From Lunularia cruciata (taxonomy: Eukaryota; Streptophyta; Marchantiopsida; Lunulariales; Lunulariaceae): 64,000 bases of DNA. The notes beneath the pieces are model-generated. The model worked only from the letters and a program-made list of their open reading frames with translations. It had not been told where the DNA came from and did no database searches. Of the stretch, positions 33,701 through 43,268 are shown piece after piece (the first letter of the stretch is position 1; every line of letters begins with the position of its first letter). Made by a program: the position numbers and the translations under genes. The stretch covers positions 69,936,001-70,000,000 of the forward strand of contig OX419757.1 in NCBI GenBank assembly GCA_948567375.1, in the 5' to 3' direction.

Positions 33701-36190
33701 TTATGGTCCAGTACATAGCACTAAGATGCCTATCAACAGCACGCACCGGTGATTGAAAACCTAGTCTCAATCAGCTTAGTTTCATGGGTCGCTGCAAAGA
33801 ACATATCAAGAAGCCGGTTTCTATGGATGGGTATGACTCGAAAAGACGAAGAAGATTACTCTTCCTACTGTGATGTAGGAGTTGTCTAGCTAATATCTGC
33901 AGGTGCATACGCTACCACCGCAGAATTCGACAAAAAGGGAAGTAATCACAGATTTTATTTCTAACTTGTCACCTCACATGGCTTTACTTCACAAGACCAC
34001 ACACTTTCTCCAGAGACAAAGCCCTGAAGGGGTTGCTAAGCAGTCCGTACACAAAGGACTGCTCAGCAATAAATGAATTATATTGCTGCAGACTCGGATT
34101 ACTCACTTTATCCTAGCGGCATGAAGCTCATTCATACAGTTGTGGACTACGTACTGAATTTCCTTGTTTCAAGCTAAATTTAGGAAATTATTATTTTTTC
34201 ACATAAACTTGACGGGTTAGCGTGAGTTTGTTTATCTGGGTGATTATACATTTTATTGGAATTTTTCTTTTCTGAAACATTTGTCCTCATTAATTTTCCT
34301 CGATTTGATGATAGCTCGAGTGTGTGCAAGTACTGAACCTGTTGCTTGTTCTTCACCCTTCCTGTCTTCTGTAACAGTTTCGAACATTCAAAATTAGTTC
34401 AACAGTATCTGCGGAGGATCAGGAGTCATCGGGTTAAGTACTGTGTATACAAATTGATAAGAAAAAGCCTAATTACAGCAAAGTGTCACTCCTTTTGAAG
34501 CAGTTTCAGAAAAGACTTTTGGAAAGAAAAATCGAACTCGATAATATTATATGTAATAGATTCTCCAGCTTGTTCAAAAGCTAACATGTGCAGATCTAAA
34601 CCAAATAGTTCTTAGGCTGTAACAGTTTGGACCAAGAAATCTGGTAAGCTCACTTCTCCCAGTCGGATCCATACTTAGTATGAGCTTGTAGAGCTCATAA
34701 ATTGAGTAAATAAACGAAGATTAAAACTAGAAAAAGTGTACCAACAGGCCGAAAGCTGACGTATCTAGTTATCCAGATTCTGCTATTCTTTGTATGTTTG
34801 ATTGTGATGTCTGCAGGTGTCCAAACGTCAAAATGCTAAAGCAGCTGAAACATAGTACAATTTTTTTTGGTTTTCTTTCCGGAAACGTCCCTACGATTAT
34901 ATGCATAGAACCATATTACAGACTTGTAGGTTCAGCCATATATCTTGTAGAAAGCTGTCAAGTAGATTCTTCTACTTACAGAAGATACGAATGGTATGCT
35001 CGCCCAGAATTTCTACGTCCACCTAGATTTCCAGAATGGGCTGAGATATTTATATGAGAAAACAATGGATTTATCTATTCATAGAATTGTAAGTATTAAC
35101 CATAGAGAACACTTAATTTTCTCTTTGTCATAAGAGCTAGGAACTTGACAATGTCCCTCCACCGGTACACGTGTATGATGGTGACCAATAAAAGTTTTCA
35201 ACTGAATCAGATTCAAAAGTCCACCGTACCAAAAGCAGAATTTCCAATGAACCTGGCACTTACGCCAAAGACAACTGATGCCTCAGGACTAACTTACCGT
35301 AATTAAACAAAGTTCTGTGGACGCAAAGTCATGGCATCAGCTCGTCTAATATAATATGTCTAAACTGTTGCATAGAGCTTGATGAATAACTTCGAGTTTG
35401 TGCATCTATGGGAAGAGCCGCAAACATAGTGTCATGTTTCAGAAGTCTATGATTCAAAGGTGCAGAAGGTGCACAGGTCACATAAATTTGGATTGACGAT
35501 ACTAAATAGACGAGTGAAGACAGCTTCGTTCAAATATGTACCTACTGCTAATATCTTTAACTCGAATCATGATTATAAATCGTGCAGAACGAGGAAGAGA
35601 GTAATTGCGATTGAAATTGAAATCTGTTAGAGATTAGATTCGGATGTCACTGAAAACTGTCTACTGGCAGGCAACTATCATATAATTATAAATAAATACT
35701 CTAGCAAAATCTTTTGAAAAGTCACGAGCACTGCGAGTAGAGAAATTCTCGTAATTTGGTCTCCTAGCCAAAAGATTATTCCATCTGGATTGCTCCAGAC
35801 CAGATGCCGTTGCAATTGTCTAACAATGTGGCCCAGATAGATTAGGTCGAACCACTGGAATTCCGTGGGCATGGCCACCCTAGAAGATACTTGAAATGCA
35901 GACTATGAATAGGGGCTGGAACTCAGAGAAGGCAAGCCATTATCCAAGGGTTCGTTATGGTCAAGACATTAACTATGCTTATAGCTAGAGAGTCTTCTAG
36001 TTGACGAAAACTTGGAACTAAAACTTGAGCTGAGGGATTGGTGTGTACAACTTGGATATCAGAAATCAGAAAAGGGTCTCTTTGGTCTTTGGAGAGTTGC
36101 ACCAGCTATGATCCCAAAACAATTTAAAAAGCCCACACTTTGAGTTGTTTTGGGATTATAGCTGGGAGAGATCTAGACAATCTATGAACT
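30741..36190. other. Long unique spacer without recognisable genes
   Basis: No frame of convincing coding quality on either strand. GTATATAAAAACCCCC at about 31577 is a TATA-like sequence followed after about 80 bases by ATGAAGATGGTTTGC at 31662, but the frame stops after 15 codons. Positions 32990-33200 hold repeated CCTCCCAAACTT-like blocks of low complexity. The 87-codon ORF at 34794-35057 and others here show no known similarity. No LTR or RT motif was found. Confidence 0.45.
31577..31592 (+). promoter_or_regulatory. Possible orphan TATA promoter
   Basis: GTATATAAAAACCCCC is a strong plant TATA context, about 85 bases ahead of an ATG (31662) in a frame that soon stops. It may be the remnant of a gene start, perhaps of the germin-like pseudogene 4.6 kb downstream, or chance. 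Confidence 0.2.
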
Positions 36191-36245
36191 GTGGAGCTCG
36201 GAACTATCCCCCAAAGTACACATATTTTCGTTGAACCCCAACATA

Positions 36246-36857
36246 ATGGATCCTTATTTGAAATTCTCGTCAGTCTTTCTCCTGGATGTCATTGCTGCTC
36301 TCACCATGCAAGTTGTTCTTCGGATCCAGATATTACCTACGATTTCCAGGTTCCAGCAGGGGTAAAGCTAGCGGATCTCAATGGTACCTTGTTCGCCAGT
36401 GTGGATTTGAGAATTGTCACGGCTAACTTGGCTTCACCGTTTGCCACCGCCACAACAACCAATCTCGTGCTCCAGCTAACGCTCCATTCCTCGCAGTTGA
36501 TGGCTTAGGTGTATCCATGGCTTTGCTTCAATAAACACCCTGCACCGTGAACCCACCTCACACACGCCCTCGAGGAACTGAACTTCTGTACATCGTCGGA
36601 GAAACCCTGGATGTGGGTCTTGACACCACCAACAAACTATTCACCAACACATTACGTAAAGGACACATATTTGCGTTCCCCAAGGGTCTTGTACACTTCC
36701 AAATTAATGAGAACTAACACAAGTGCGTGACAGCTTTGGCTGCATCAGCAGTTCCAACGCCGTTTCAATAGCTCTGCCTATTTCCAACAAAGTGCTACAG
36801 ATCTCGGTTGGTGTAACTGGTGATGTAATCATGGCGCTGAGAGCTCAGTTTGCTTGA
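36246..36857 (+). pseudogene. Germin-like protein pseudogene
   Basis: Germin-like proteins are secreted cupins that bind Mn in the plant cell wall. From ATG 36246 one frame gives a signal peptide (VFLLDVIAALTMQVVL). After a one-base shift SDPDITYDFQVPAGVKLADLNG follows, the typical germin N-terminus. Then VSMALLQ, a TAA, and VNPPHTRPRGTELLYIV. The cupin box HTHP has become HTRP, so one metal-binding His is lost; the Glu of TELLY and the later His of GLVHFQINEN remain. A stop follows QINEN. The end ALRAQFA and TGA at 36857 match the usual C-terminus. With one frameshift in the N-terminal part, another in the middle and several stops, the copy is dead, though full length (about 200 codons) and intronless. 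Confidence 0.85.
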
Positions 36858-37810
36858 TCCAAGTCAAGAGTAGGTATGAGTTACAACTCAGAATGGTTTA
36901 TACATGACCATACGGCGGACGTGTGAGATTAGACGGTATCAAGGTGGAAGGTGCTCTTCTCTTAAAACTCTTAAATTGCTGCAAATTGACTTCCAGTGAA
37001 TGGTGCGTTTCCGGAGTTGAATTGTTTATGAACTTTCCAAACTCTGGTTGGAATTACTTTCTTGAAAATCGGCTGTCCACAGGATTTCGCCTGTAGCAGC
37101 TGGAATTCAATTCGGGCGCAACATTGGGATGACAGCTTGTGCGCTTCTCGACTGTATTCTGTAGCTAGATTGAGGTCTACAGATTCGGAAGGGCTGGATT
37201 TTCCTATCTAAGGTTATTATCGATGGGTTGAATCTGGTGAATTACTGAGCATGTTTCTGTGACAATCACCGATTTGGAATCTGAAATTTGGGATTTGGGG
37301 TTAGGGATTCGCGGTTCTTTTCACTGCGCTTTATTCCGAGATATCTCGTCTTTATATCCGCTTTATCTCGTCTTTAAGGATGAGTGAAGGAAAAGAACGT
37401 CGATCCGCCGCATCCACGGTCAATCATAAATCACGACTCTTGATTCTGCACCTTTTGATGTTTATAAGGAGAAGCCAGAACTTTTGTCCCTTTATTTTCA
37501 ATCCACTTCTAATCGGTCAGTCAAAATCCTCAGATCTACTCAAAACTGAGCGGCCTGTGACCAAATCAACAATGGAGCCAGATTAGAAATCAGAATTCAA
37601 TCATTCAGATTCGTTTACAATCCATCCACTGAGATCGATGATTCCAGATAGAGTGAAGTGCGAGGATGGAAGAACGTATTAATTTCGGAGGAATATAACA
37701 ATGTCTTGATCAGTTGCAATGGGTTGAAATTATAAATTACGATATGCTCACTTACAAGAACAACCGATTGCAGAAACGCCGGATTAGGAACAGGTTGAGT
37801 AAAGCAATTC
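36858..37810. other. Spacer between germin-like pseudogene and the 191-codon ORF
   Basis: No recognised gene. The short ORF 37380-37586 has no known similarity. A small direct repeat TATCTCGTCTTTA/ TATCTCGTCTTTAAG occurs near 37340-37380. The promoter of the downstream gene should lie here, but no clear TATA was identified. Confidence 0.35.
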
Positions 37811-38386
37811 ATGGATACCACTACTTATGTCGCTGGGATCTCCACTGACCCCAGAGCGGATCAAGGACCGGGTCGAGTTGTAGCTTATATATGGACCGAG
37901 GCGACCTCGAGGACCACGTCCCGTAGATATCTGAATCCAGGGGAGGGTAGGCAAGAGGCAGCAGGTCGCGACCGAGATAGATTTACTGCGGCCGGTCGTC
38001 GGCTACGTAGCGTGGCTCGAAGGCCTAGATGCGGGTTACAGTTAATTCGATCTTTGAAGCAAGATATAGAAGCAGTAGAAGCAGATCCAGCGGGTCCGCA
38101 TGTGGCAGTGGCAGCGGTGAAAAGGACACAGACAGGAAGAGTTGATGAAAACTTTAAGCCAAGAGAAACAGACCTCATTGTTCATCACCAAAAACTGTTA
38201 TCCAGACCTATGCTCCAGTTCTACCATCCAGGGCTGGCTCTGGAGAACGGGGATTATCTGGTTCGTTACAAGCACAAGAGCTACGAATACCTCCCTTGTT
38301 ATTTCCACGCCGCTAGAGCTTACATGTTGCATCACGGAGATTGGGTGTACCTAGGAAAAGACTCCGTCCAAATGCCATCAACTTAG
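37811..38386 (+). CDS. Basic 191-aa protein sharing a C-terminal domain with the 1221-aa gene
   Basis: A clean ORF from ATG 37811 to TAG. Residues 1-69 are Arg-rich and probably disordered. Residues 70-186 align with the last 125 residues of the gene at 39603-43268: shared RRPRCGL, GRVD followed by F-x-PR, D-x-I/L-x-x-H, YHPGL/YSPGL, GD-x-L-x-R-x-K and a final W-V/I-Y-x-G. Only short gaps are needed. I recognise no known family. Predicted as mixed beta structure with no signal peptide or membrane segment. The 3' end overlaps the minus-strand ORF at 38313-38930 by 74 bases. The two loci are probably tandem duplicates; whether this short form is a full gene or lacks an upstream exon is not decided. 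Confidence 0.6.
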   Translation: MDTTTYVAGISTDPRADQGPGRVVAYIWTEATSRTTSRRYLNPGEGRQEAAGRDRDRFTAAGRRLRSVARRPRCGLQLIRSLKQDIEAVEADPAGPHVAVAAVKRTQTGRVDENFKPRETDLIVHHQKLLSRPMLQFYHPGLALENGDYLVRYKHKSYEYLPCYFHAARAYMLHHGDWVYLGKDSVQMPST

Positions 38387-38930
38387 AAACAAGCACACCC
38401 CATGTCCCTTTCCCTTGCTGTCCTGCTGCTATCAACCTACCTGGCCCTCTCTGATCCAAAGTTGCAGCATCTGCAAATCTAATTGCTAGCGGAGTCCATT
38501 TAAAAGGCAGCAGTGGGGCTGCTGCAGCACTCTTTCTGAACCGCTCGGACTCCTTCAACCTAGACCTCCACCTTCTCTCTGGGAGGCGCTTCTTGGGCTT
38601 TGGACAAATTAGTCCCTGTTCTCCCGGGGGCGCCGAATAAGACCGCTCAAGACTCCTTACAGTAGTATTGTCCATAAGAAACTTTGGAATGGGCTTTCCG
38701 ATATCAACTTTCGCTCGACTTCTGGTTTTGATGCTCAAAGCTTCCGGGCTTGTAGTCGTTCGAAAGACCTCGGGTCTAGGCGCGAAAATTGGATTATCTA
38801 ACACTTTCCAGTTCACTTCCGGGCCTTCATTCCCATCATCAGCCACGAGAGTACTGCTACCTTGCTCTTGAAAGAAGTTTCTCACACTTTCGTCGGCATC
38901 TTCACTTTCATACACTCTTATCAGCCCCAT
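38313..38930 (-). CDS. Possible basic 205-aa protein, unrecognised
   Basis: An open frame of 205 codons on the minus strand, ATG at 38930. It has an acidic N-terminus (VYESEDADESVRNFF), then a Lys/Arg-rich middle with ICPKPKKRLPERRWRSRLK and PLLPFKWTPLAIRF. The PFKW segment recalls the short PFxWE motif of some plant DUF688-type proteins, but the match is too brief to assign. No transmembrane segment. Tail-to-tail overlap of 74 bases with the plus ORF ending at 38386. It may be a real small gene or a long chance frame; evidence is its length in unique DNA. Confidence 0.4.
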   Translation of the reverse strand: MGLIRVYESEDADESVRNFFQEQGSSTLVADDGNEGPEVNWKVLDNPIFAPRPEVFRTTTSPEALSIKTRSRAKVDIGKPIPKFLMDNTTVRSLERSYSAPPGEQGLICPKPKKRLPERRWRSRLKESERFRKSAAAAPLLPFKWTPLAIRFADAATLDQRGPGRLIAAGQQGKGTWGVLVSKLMAFGRSLFLGTPNLRDATCKL

Positions 38931-39121
38931 CTTTTCACTTCCCAGTCTCCTGTATATCCGTCTCCGTCAGCTGATATCTGATTTCAATCTAGTTCAAGTC
39001 AGTATACATCTACTACTTACTGCGTTTATTTTCCGAAAGTTGTTCCATTTCCGATGTCAAGATTTCCCCGTCGACACCACTTCTGATCCAGAGAGAGGAA
39101 ACATCTTCCTTCTGTCTCCCG
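38931..39121. other. Short spacer
   Basis: Contains the presumed upstream region of the minus-strand ORF at 38930. Nothing specific is seen. Confidence 0.3.
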
Positions 39122-39385
39122 GTGCCATACTCCAAGCGAATGTCATTACAAAACGCCATAAGAATGATCCTCCTGTCCATTGTCAGCTTCATCCAAGCCA
39201 TAATCGTTCTCTACAAGAAACTCTTCACAATCGCATCGGGAGAACCCGTCCCGTACGCAAATCCAATTCCAGAATTGTACACGTCTTCGTCGTCTGGAAC
39301 TTCTTCGCCGCCTTCAGAAATGAACCCTTCCAACCCTTTCTACGTTCATCACCGCTCAAGGCACGACGAACAGCTGCCTAACTGA
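39122..39385 (+). CDS. Possible small single-pass membrane protein (87 aa)
   Basis: Starting at ATG 39122 (or the Met at residue 7), residues 15-34 are MILLSIVSFIQAIIVLYKKL, a good membrane helix with a positively charged inner edge. A Ser/Pro-rich hydrophilic tail follows, ending DEQLPN. No family recognised. It lies just upstream of the 1221-codon gene. Short length leaves chance possible. Confidence 0.35.
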   Translation: MPYSKRMSLQNAIRMILLSIVSFIQAIIVLYKKLFTIASGEPVPYANPIPELYTSSSSGTSSPPSEMNPSNPFYVHHRSRHDEQLPN

Positions 39386-39602
39386 TGGAAGTAGCAGGTT
39401 TATCGTGACCATCCATTCCTATATGAACGTCCAGCATGGATGAATCGAGACCGTAGTTGATAGAATCCTTCCTGCTTTTGGTTGCATAACACAAATGACG
39501 ATTGGCGGCGCAGACGGGCCGTCGCAGCGCTTGGACTTAACTGCAAGATTCCTCGAGAGCTTTGCAATGTGCGAAAGGAAGTGAAGGGACATTGATGGGC
39601 AT

Positions 39603-42600
39603 GTGCCGGAATTTTCCGACTGCAATGAAATGCACGGTAACTACGAGCATATTCTGAGATGCGTGGATATATTATCAGTAGCTATTGCTCTGGGTCTGGC
39701 AATGGAAGATGGGGGCAGGCGGCCGCAGAATTTTGAAGAAGGAGGTCGAGATTTAGAGAGCGGTGAAGAAGGACGTGAGGAAGTGAAAGAAGACGAGGAG
39801 GAAGATGAAGAGAAAGAAGAGGGGAAAACAGAAATGGAATCGAAAACACACCACATAGGTGCAAATCTGGGAAGTCCGATATCGAGTGCAGTTTCGAATT
39901 CGGTTTCAGTTGAATGTCCAACTCCAGTGTTGTGTCCGGTTTCTAATCCGGTTTCTGTTCAACCTCCAACTGTTGCACCAATTTTGAGTCCAACTCCTGC
40001 ACCAGTTTCGATTTCAGACCAGTATCCAAATCCAATTTTGACTCCAAGTTCAGTCAGCGCGCCTGAATTGGACGACCAAATGCATGATTCTGCGGGGTTC
40101 AATGGAAGAGAAGCATCAGACTCGGACGAAGATCTCGAAGGAGGTGCTAGTCAGAACGAAAGTAAGAAGCTTCAGGCCAATTTTAGAGACAGTAATGTGG
40201 AGGACCAAGTTGAGCGTACACACGAGCTCGAGTGTAATCTTCGAAACATGGCTACGGGAGGGTTTGAGATTCTAGACCATTCAGAGCAGGTGGTGGATAA
40301 GATTGGATTTGGAGGTTCGAACCCAAAGTTTGACAACACAGAGCACTTCCTCCAGTCAGCTCAACAACAAACCACTTATTTTCTTTACCCAGCTGTTAGT
40401 CGGAATGATGATGACAGCGACGGACTCCATTCGAACTCTGGAAGAGAACTTGAAGCAGCTGGAGCGGAGAGAGATGCGAGACCCAGTGGGGAATATCAAC
40501 CATCACACTATGTGCAGGAAGGGCTTCATTCGAATTCAAAACGAGAACTTGAAGGACGGCAAGCCATGAGAGATAGACTCATTCCTGATCATGGCCGTCA
40601 ACATCCACCAATTTCTGAACAGAAAGGGATCCATTCGAATACAGAACGAGAACTTGAGGGTAGGCAAGCCATGAGAGATGGACTCATTCCTCAGCATAGA
40701 GCACGTGCTCGACACTCGGGTGCCGAACAAGAGCATAACAGACAAGAAGGAGGACTCCATTCTAATTCACAAAGAGAACTTGCGGGCGTGCAAGCGATGA
40801 GAGATGGTCAGATTCCTCGTGATGGACCCTTTGCTTCTGAAGGGCAAGAACAGCCTCGACCAGAAGGTGGACTTCACTCTAATTCACAGAGAGAACTTAT
40901 GGGTGAGCAAGCGGCGAGAGATGGCCATATTCCTGGTAGACATTCCCTACTTGGACACCATGCAGCTGCACACCAGAAACACATTGTACGAACGGGTGGA
41001 CTCCACTCCAATTCTGAAAGAGAGCTTATCGCAGCAGCTTCAGAAAGAGATGCGTCAAGAGATACACCTGGTCCACCAACTGGTTTTAGACGAGAGCGAA
41101 AAACCTCTCAAAGACACCTAATAGGGACTAGTATGGCCGCTGCACTGCGACTGAGGCCGGAAAAGAAACATGACGGACCTTCGAGTCCAGAAGATGAATC
41201 TGCAGGGGTAACAACACGCTTTAGACGAGAACGAAAACATTCTCACAGAGAACTGACTGGGAATAGTATAGCCCATGACTTGCGTAACCAAACGCAGAGA
41301 TTCCGTGGTGCAGAAAGCTCAGGTGGACCTCAACTAGGTAGACAAAAAAGAAATCTCTCTCAAAATGATCTGTTAGCTCTTGCAGTAGAAGTGAGAGCCA
41401 GAGAAGCTTCGAGTAATGATGAAGCAGAGCCTTCGAATTCTGCAAGGTGGAAGAACAATGTGATTGCAGGACCATCATATGTTGCACGCGAACAACCACC
41501 ACGATTTTCTCCTCGTGACGATGACTCAGGAAATTCGAATGGCTTACGAGCACCGCAGCATGCTCCTCAAGACCGAGACTCGGGGACGCGGAATCATGCT
41601 GCGTCTTCCAACGGTGCACAGTTATCGGGACATTCTTCCGGAGATGATAACTCAAAGTCCAGTCATGGTCCTCGGGACAACGACGCAATGCCACAAATCC
41701 AATCTCACAGCAGTGGCCGTAGCGCCTCAGATGGTCTTTTCCAGCGTTCCTGCCCATTGCAGGCTCTTAGCAGCGACTCGGGAGAGGCCATGAAACCTTC
41801 ACCATCCTCGAACGGGGCACAGCCATCAGGCTCTCCACACTCGTCTCGAGATGAGAATTCGACATCAATGAGTGCCTCTATTACCAACGCTCCCGTATCA
41901 CATCTTAGCTCAAATAGTGGACGAATCTGTGGGCCAAACCAAGGAACTTCGCATGCAGCTCCGGACAGTAGTACCTCAAGCAGCAGTAGCTCGAGGGCTA
42001 ATGGCGCGCAATGGAGGCCATCGCAAGCGAATGCAGCCGCTGGGTCGCTTAACAAGGTCGACTCAGATTCAGACTCTCTCAGCAATAGCTCGGATGCTGG
42101 ATATCATAGGCCCATGCCACGGATTCCAGCTTTCAACGATGAGTTGATGTCGTCATCTGGCAGCAGTAGCTCAGAAGGTGGACAACATAGTAGACCAGTG
42201 CAAGGGAATGGAACTGCAGCTCAAAACCGCAACTATCGAAGTGCGGCTCAAAGAGTATTGAACAACTCTCGTCGTTTCAGTCCATATGAGCAACAACAGC
42301 CCCGTGGTGCAGCACCTGGGAGGAATGTGAATGAGGCGAATGATGGGCAAGACTCTACCCGTGCTCGTCCCCATCGTCGTCCTCCAGCGATTCATGGAAG
42401 ACCTTGGTCGGGTAATCCTGCTCCCGATCTAGACTCAGAAAACGAAGAAGACGATCCAGGCGACCCCATTTCTGTAGACGACGATCTCAATCCAATCCCT
42501 CCACCCCCTGATGAGGAATATTCCAATCCGCTACCCCGCTTCACGAATGGTAATCAGTACCCAGGTACGCGACATGTTTCCTACCTTCCTTCGCCCCCAG

Positions 42601-43268
42601 TACTTCCTAATCACCGTCGGCCCATTGGTGGCCATAGCTATCATTCACAACAACATGAAATAGTCCATACATATCGTCCACGACAAGTCGAAGCTGTAGC
42701 TTCTAAGAACTCCCAGCAACTTGAAGCCGTTTCTGCCGACCCCATGAATCAATCACACTCAAGATTGAATACAAGACACTCTGCGCGCGATCGACCAGGG
42801 GCTGGTACCGAGGCACGTCAACCATTGTCAGACCGTCTGCTTCGAAGGCCAAGGTGTGGGTTGATCATAGTCTCCGCTATGAGGAGAGATAAAACTCTGC
42901 CGGTCGACCGCAGGCGAGATAGCAGGATTCCACGCACCCCGGGCCGTGTTGATATAGATTTCCATCCCAGGATTGGAGACATAGTTTTACGACATGTGAG
43001 ATTGTCGGGTGAAGGTGCAGTGGAGATTTACTCCCCTGGTTTGAACCTGCAAGACGGAGATTCGCTCATTCGTTTCAAATTGGACCCTTGGTCTTATAAC
43101 AACAACACTAGAACTTCTTCAAATTTAATCATAGTCAAAGCCAAAGGGTACATTAGTTTCAGGGAGATGTGGATTTACATGGGTCGGTCAGCTTATAGCG
43201 TTTTTAAAGCGGATCAACGGGTCCTGGGAGTTGGTGCACTAGACGGGAGAACGTTGTACACGAGGTAG
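39603..43268 (+). CDS. Large repeat-containing protein (1221 aa), unrecognised family
   Basis: An uninterrupted 3.66-kb frame in unique DNA. Reading from the N-terminus: a Cys-containing start; a Glu/Lys-rich acidic stretch (residues about 45-85); a Pro/Val/Ser segment (90-160); from residue 274 to about 606, nine diverged copies of a motif of form HSNS-x-REL-x-G-x-x-A-x-RD, spaced 25-45 residues; a very Ser-rich, Gly/Asn region (610-960) with polar runs; an acidic DSENEEDDPGDP stretch near 945; then from about 1079 a folded-looking domain (RRPRCGLIIVSAMRRD to WIYMGRSAYSVF) shared with the 191-codon gene at 37811. No signal peptide or membrane helix is evident, so probably nuclear or cytosolic. 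The true start could be the Met at MEDGGRR (39702) or an upstream exon. Function unknown. Confidence 0.75.
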   Translation: MPEFSDCNEMHGNYEHILRCVDILSVAIALGLAMEDGGRRPQNFEEGGRDLESGEEGREEVKEDEEEDEEKEEGKTEMESKTHHIGANLGSPISSAVSNSVSVECPTPVLCPVSNPVSVQPPTVAPILSPTPAPVSISDQYPNPILTPSSVSAPELDDQMHDSAGFNGREASDSDEDLEGGASQNESKKLQANFRDSNVEDQVERTHELECNLRNMATGGFEILDHSEQVVDKIGFGGSNPKFDNTEHFLQSAQQQTTYFLYPAVSRNDDDSDGLHSNSGRELEAAGAERDARPSGEYQPSHYVQEGLHSNSKRELEGRQAMRDRLIPDHGRQHPPISEQKGIHSNTERELEGRQAMRDGLIPQHRARARHSGAEQEHNRQEGGLHSNSQRELAGVQAMRDGQIPRDGPFASEGQEQPRPEGGLHSNSQRELMGEQAARDGHIPGRHSLLGHHAAAHQKHIVRTGGLHSNSERELIAAASERDASRDTPGPPTGFRRERKTSQRHLIGTSMAAALRLRPEKKHDGPSSPEDESAGVTTRFRRERKHSHRELTGNSIAHDLRNQTQRFRGAESSGGPQLGRQKRNLSQNDLLALAVEVRAREASSNDEAEPSNSARWKNNVIAGPSYVAREQPPRFSPRDDDSGNSNGLRAPQHAPQDRDSGTRNHAASSNGAQLSGHSSGDDNSKSSHGPRDNDAMPQIQSHSSGRSASDGLFQRSCPLQALSSDSGEAMKPSPSSNGAQPSGSPHSSRDENSTSMSASITNAPVSHLSSNSGRICGPNQGTSHAAPDSSTSSSSSSRANGAQWRPSQANAAAGSLNKVDSDSDSLSNSSDAGYHRPMPRIPAFNDELMSSSGSSSSEGGQHSRPVQGNGTAAQNRNYRSAAQRVLNNSRRFSPYEQQQPRGAAPGRNVNEANDGQDSTRARPHRRPPAIHGRPWSGNPAPDLDSENEEDDPGDPISVDDDLNPIPPPPDEEYSNPLPRFTNGNQYPGTRHVSYLPSPPVLPNHRRPIGGHSYHSQQHEIVHTYRPRQVEAVASKNSQQLEAVSADPMNQSHSRLNTRHSARDRPGAGTEARQPLSDRLLRRPRCGLIIVSAMRRDKTLPVDRRRDSRIPRTPGRVDIDFHPRIGDIVLRHVRLSGEGAVEIYSPGLNLQDGDSLIRFKLDPWSYNNNTRTSSNLIIVKAKGYISFREMWIYMGRSAYSVFKADQRVLGVGALDGRTLYTR

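Noticed and set aside
34794-35057. 87-codon ORF with Cys near its start
   Set aside because: No similarity, no signal peptide and no context; treated as chance in a long spacer.
41221-41757. A 178-codon minus-strand ORF and others over the large repeat-protein gene
   Set aside because: They are antisense to a longer clean frame and mirror its Ser- and Gln-rich codons; no similarity.
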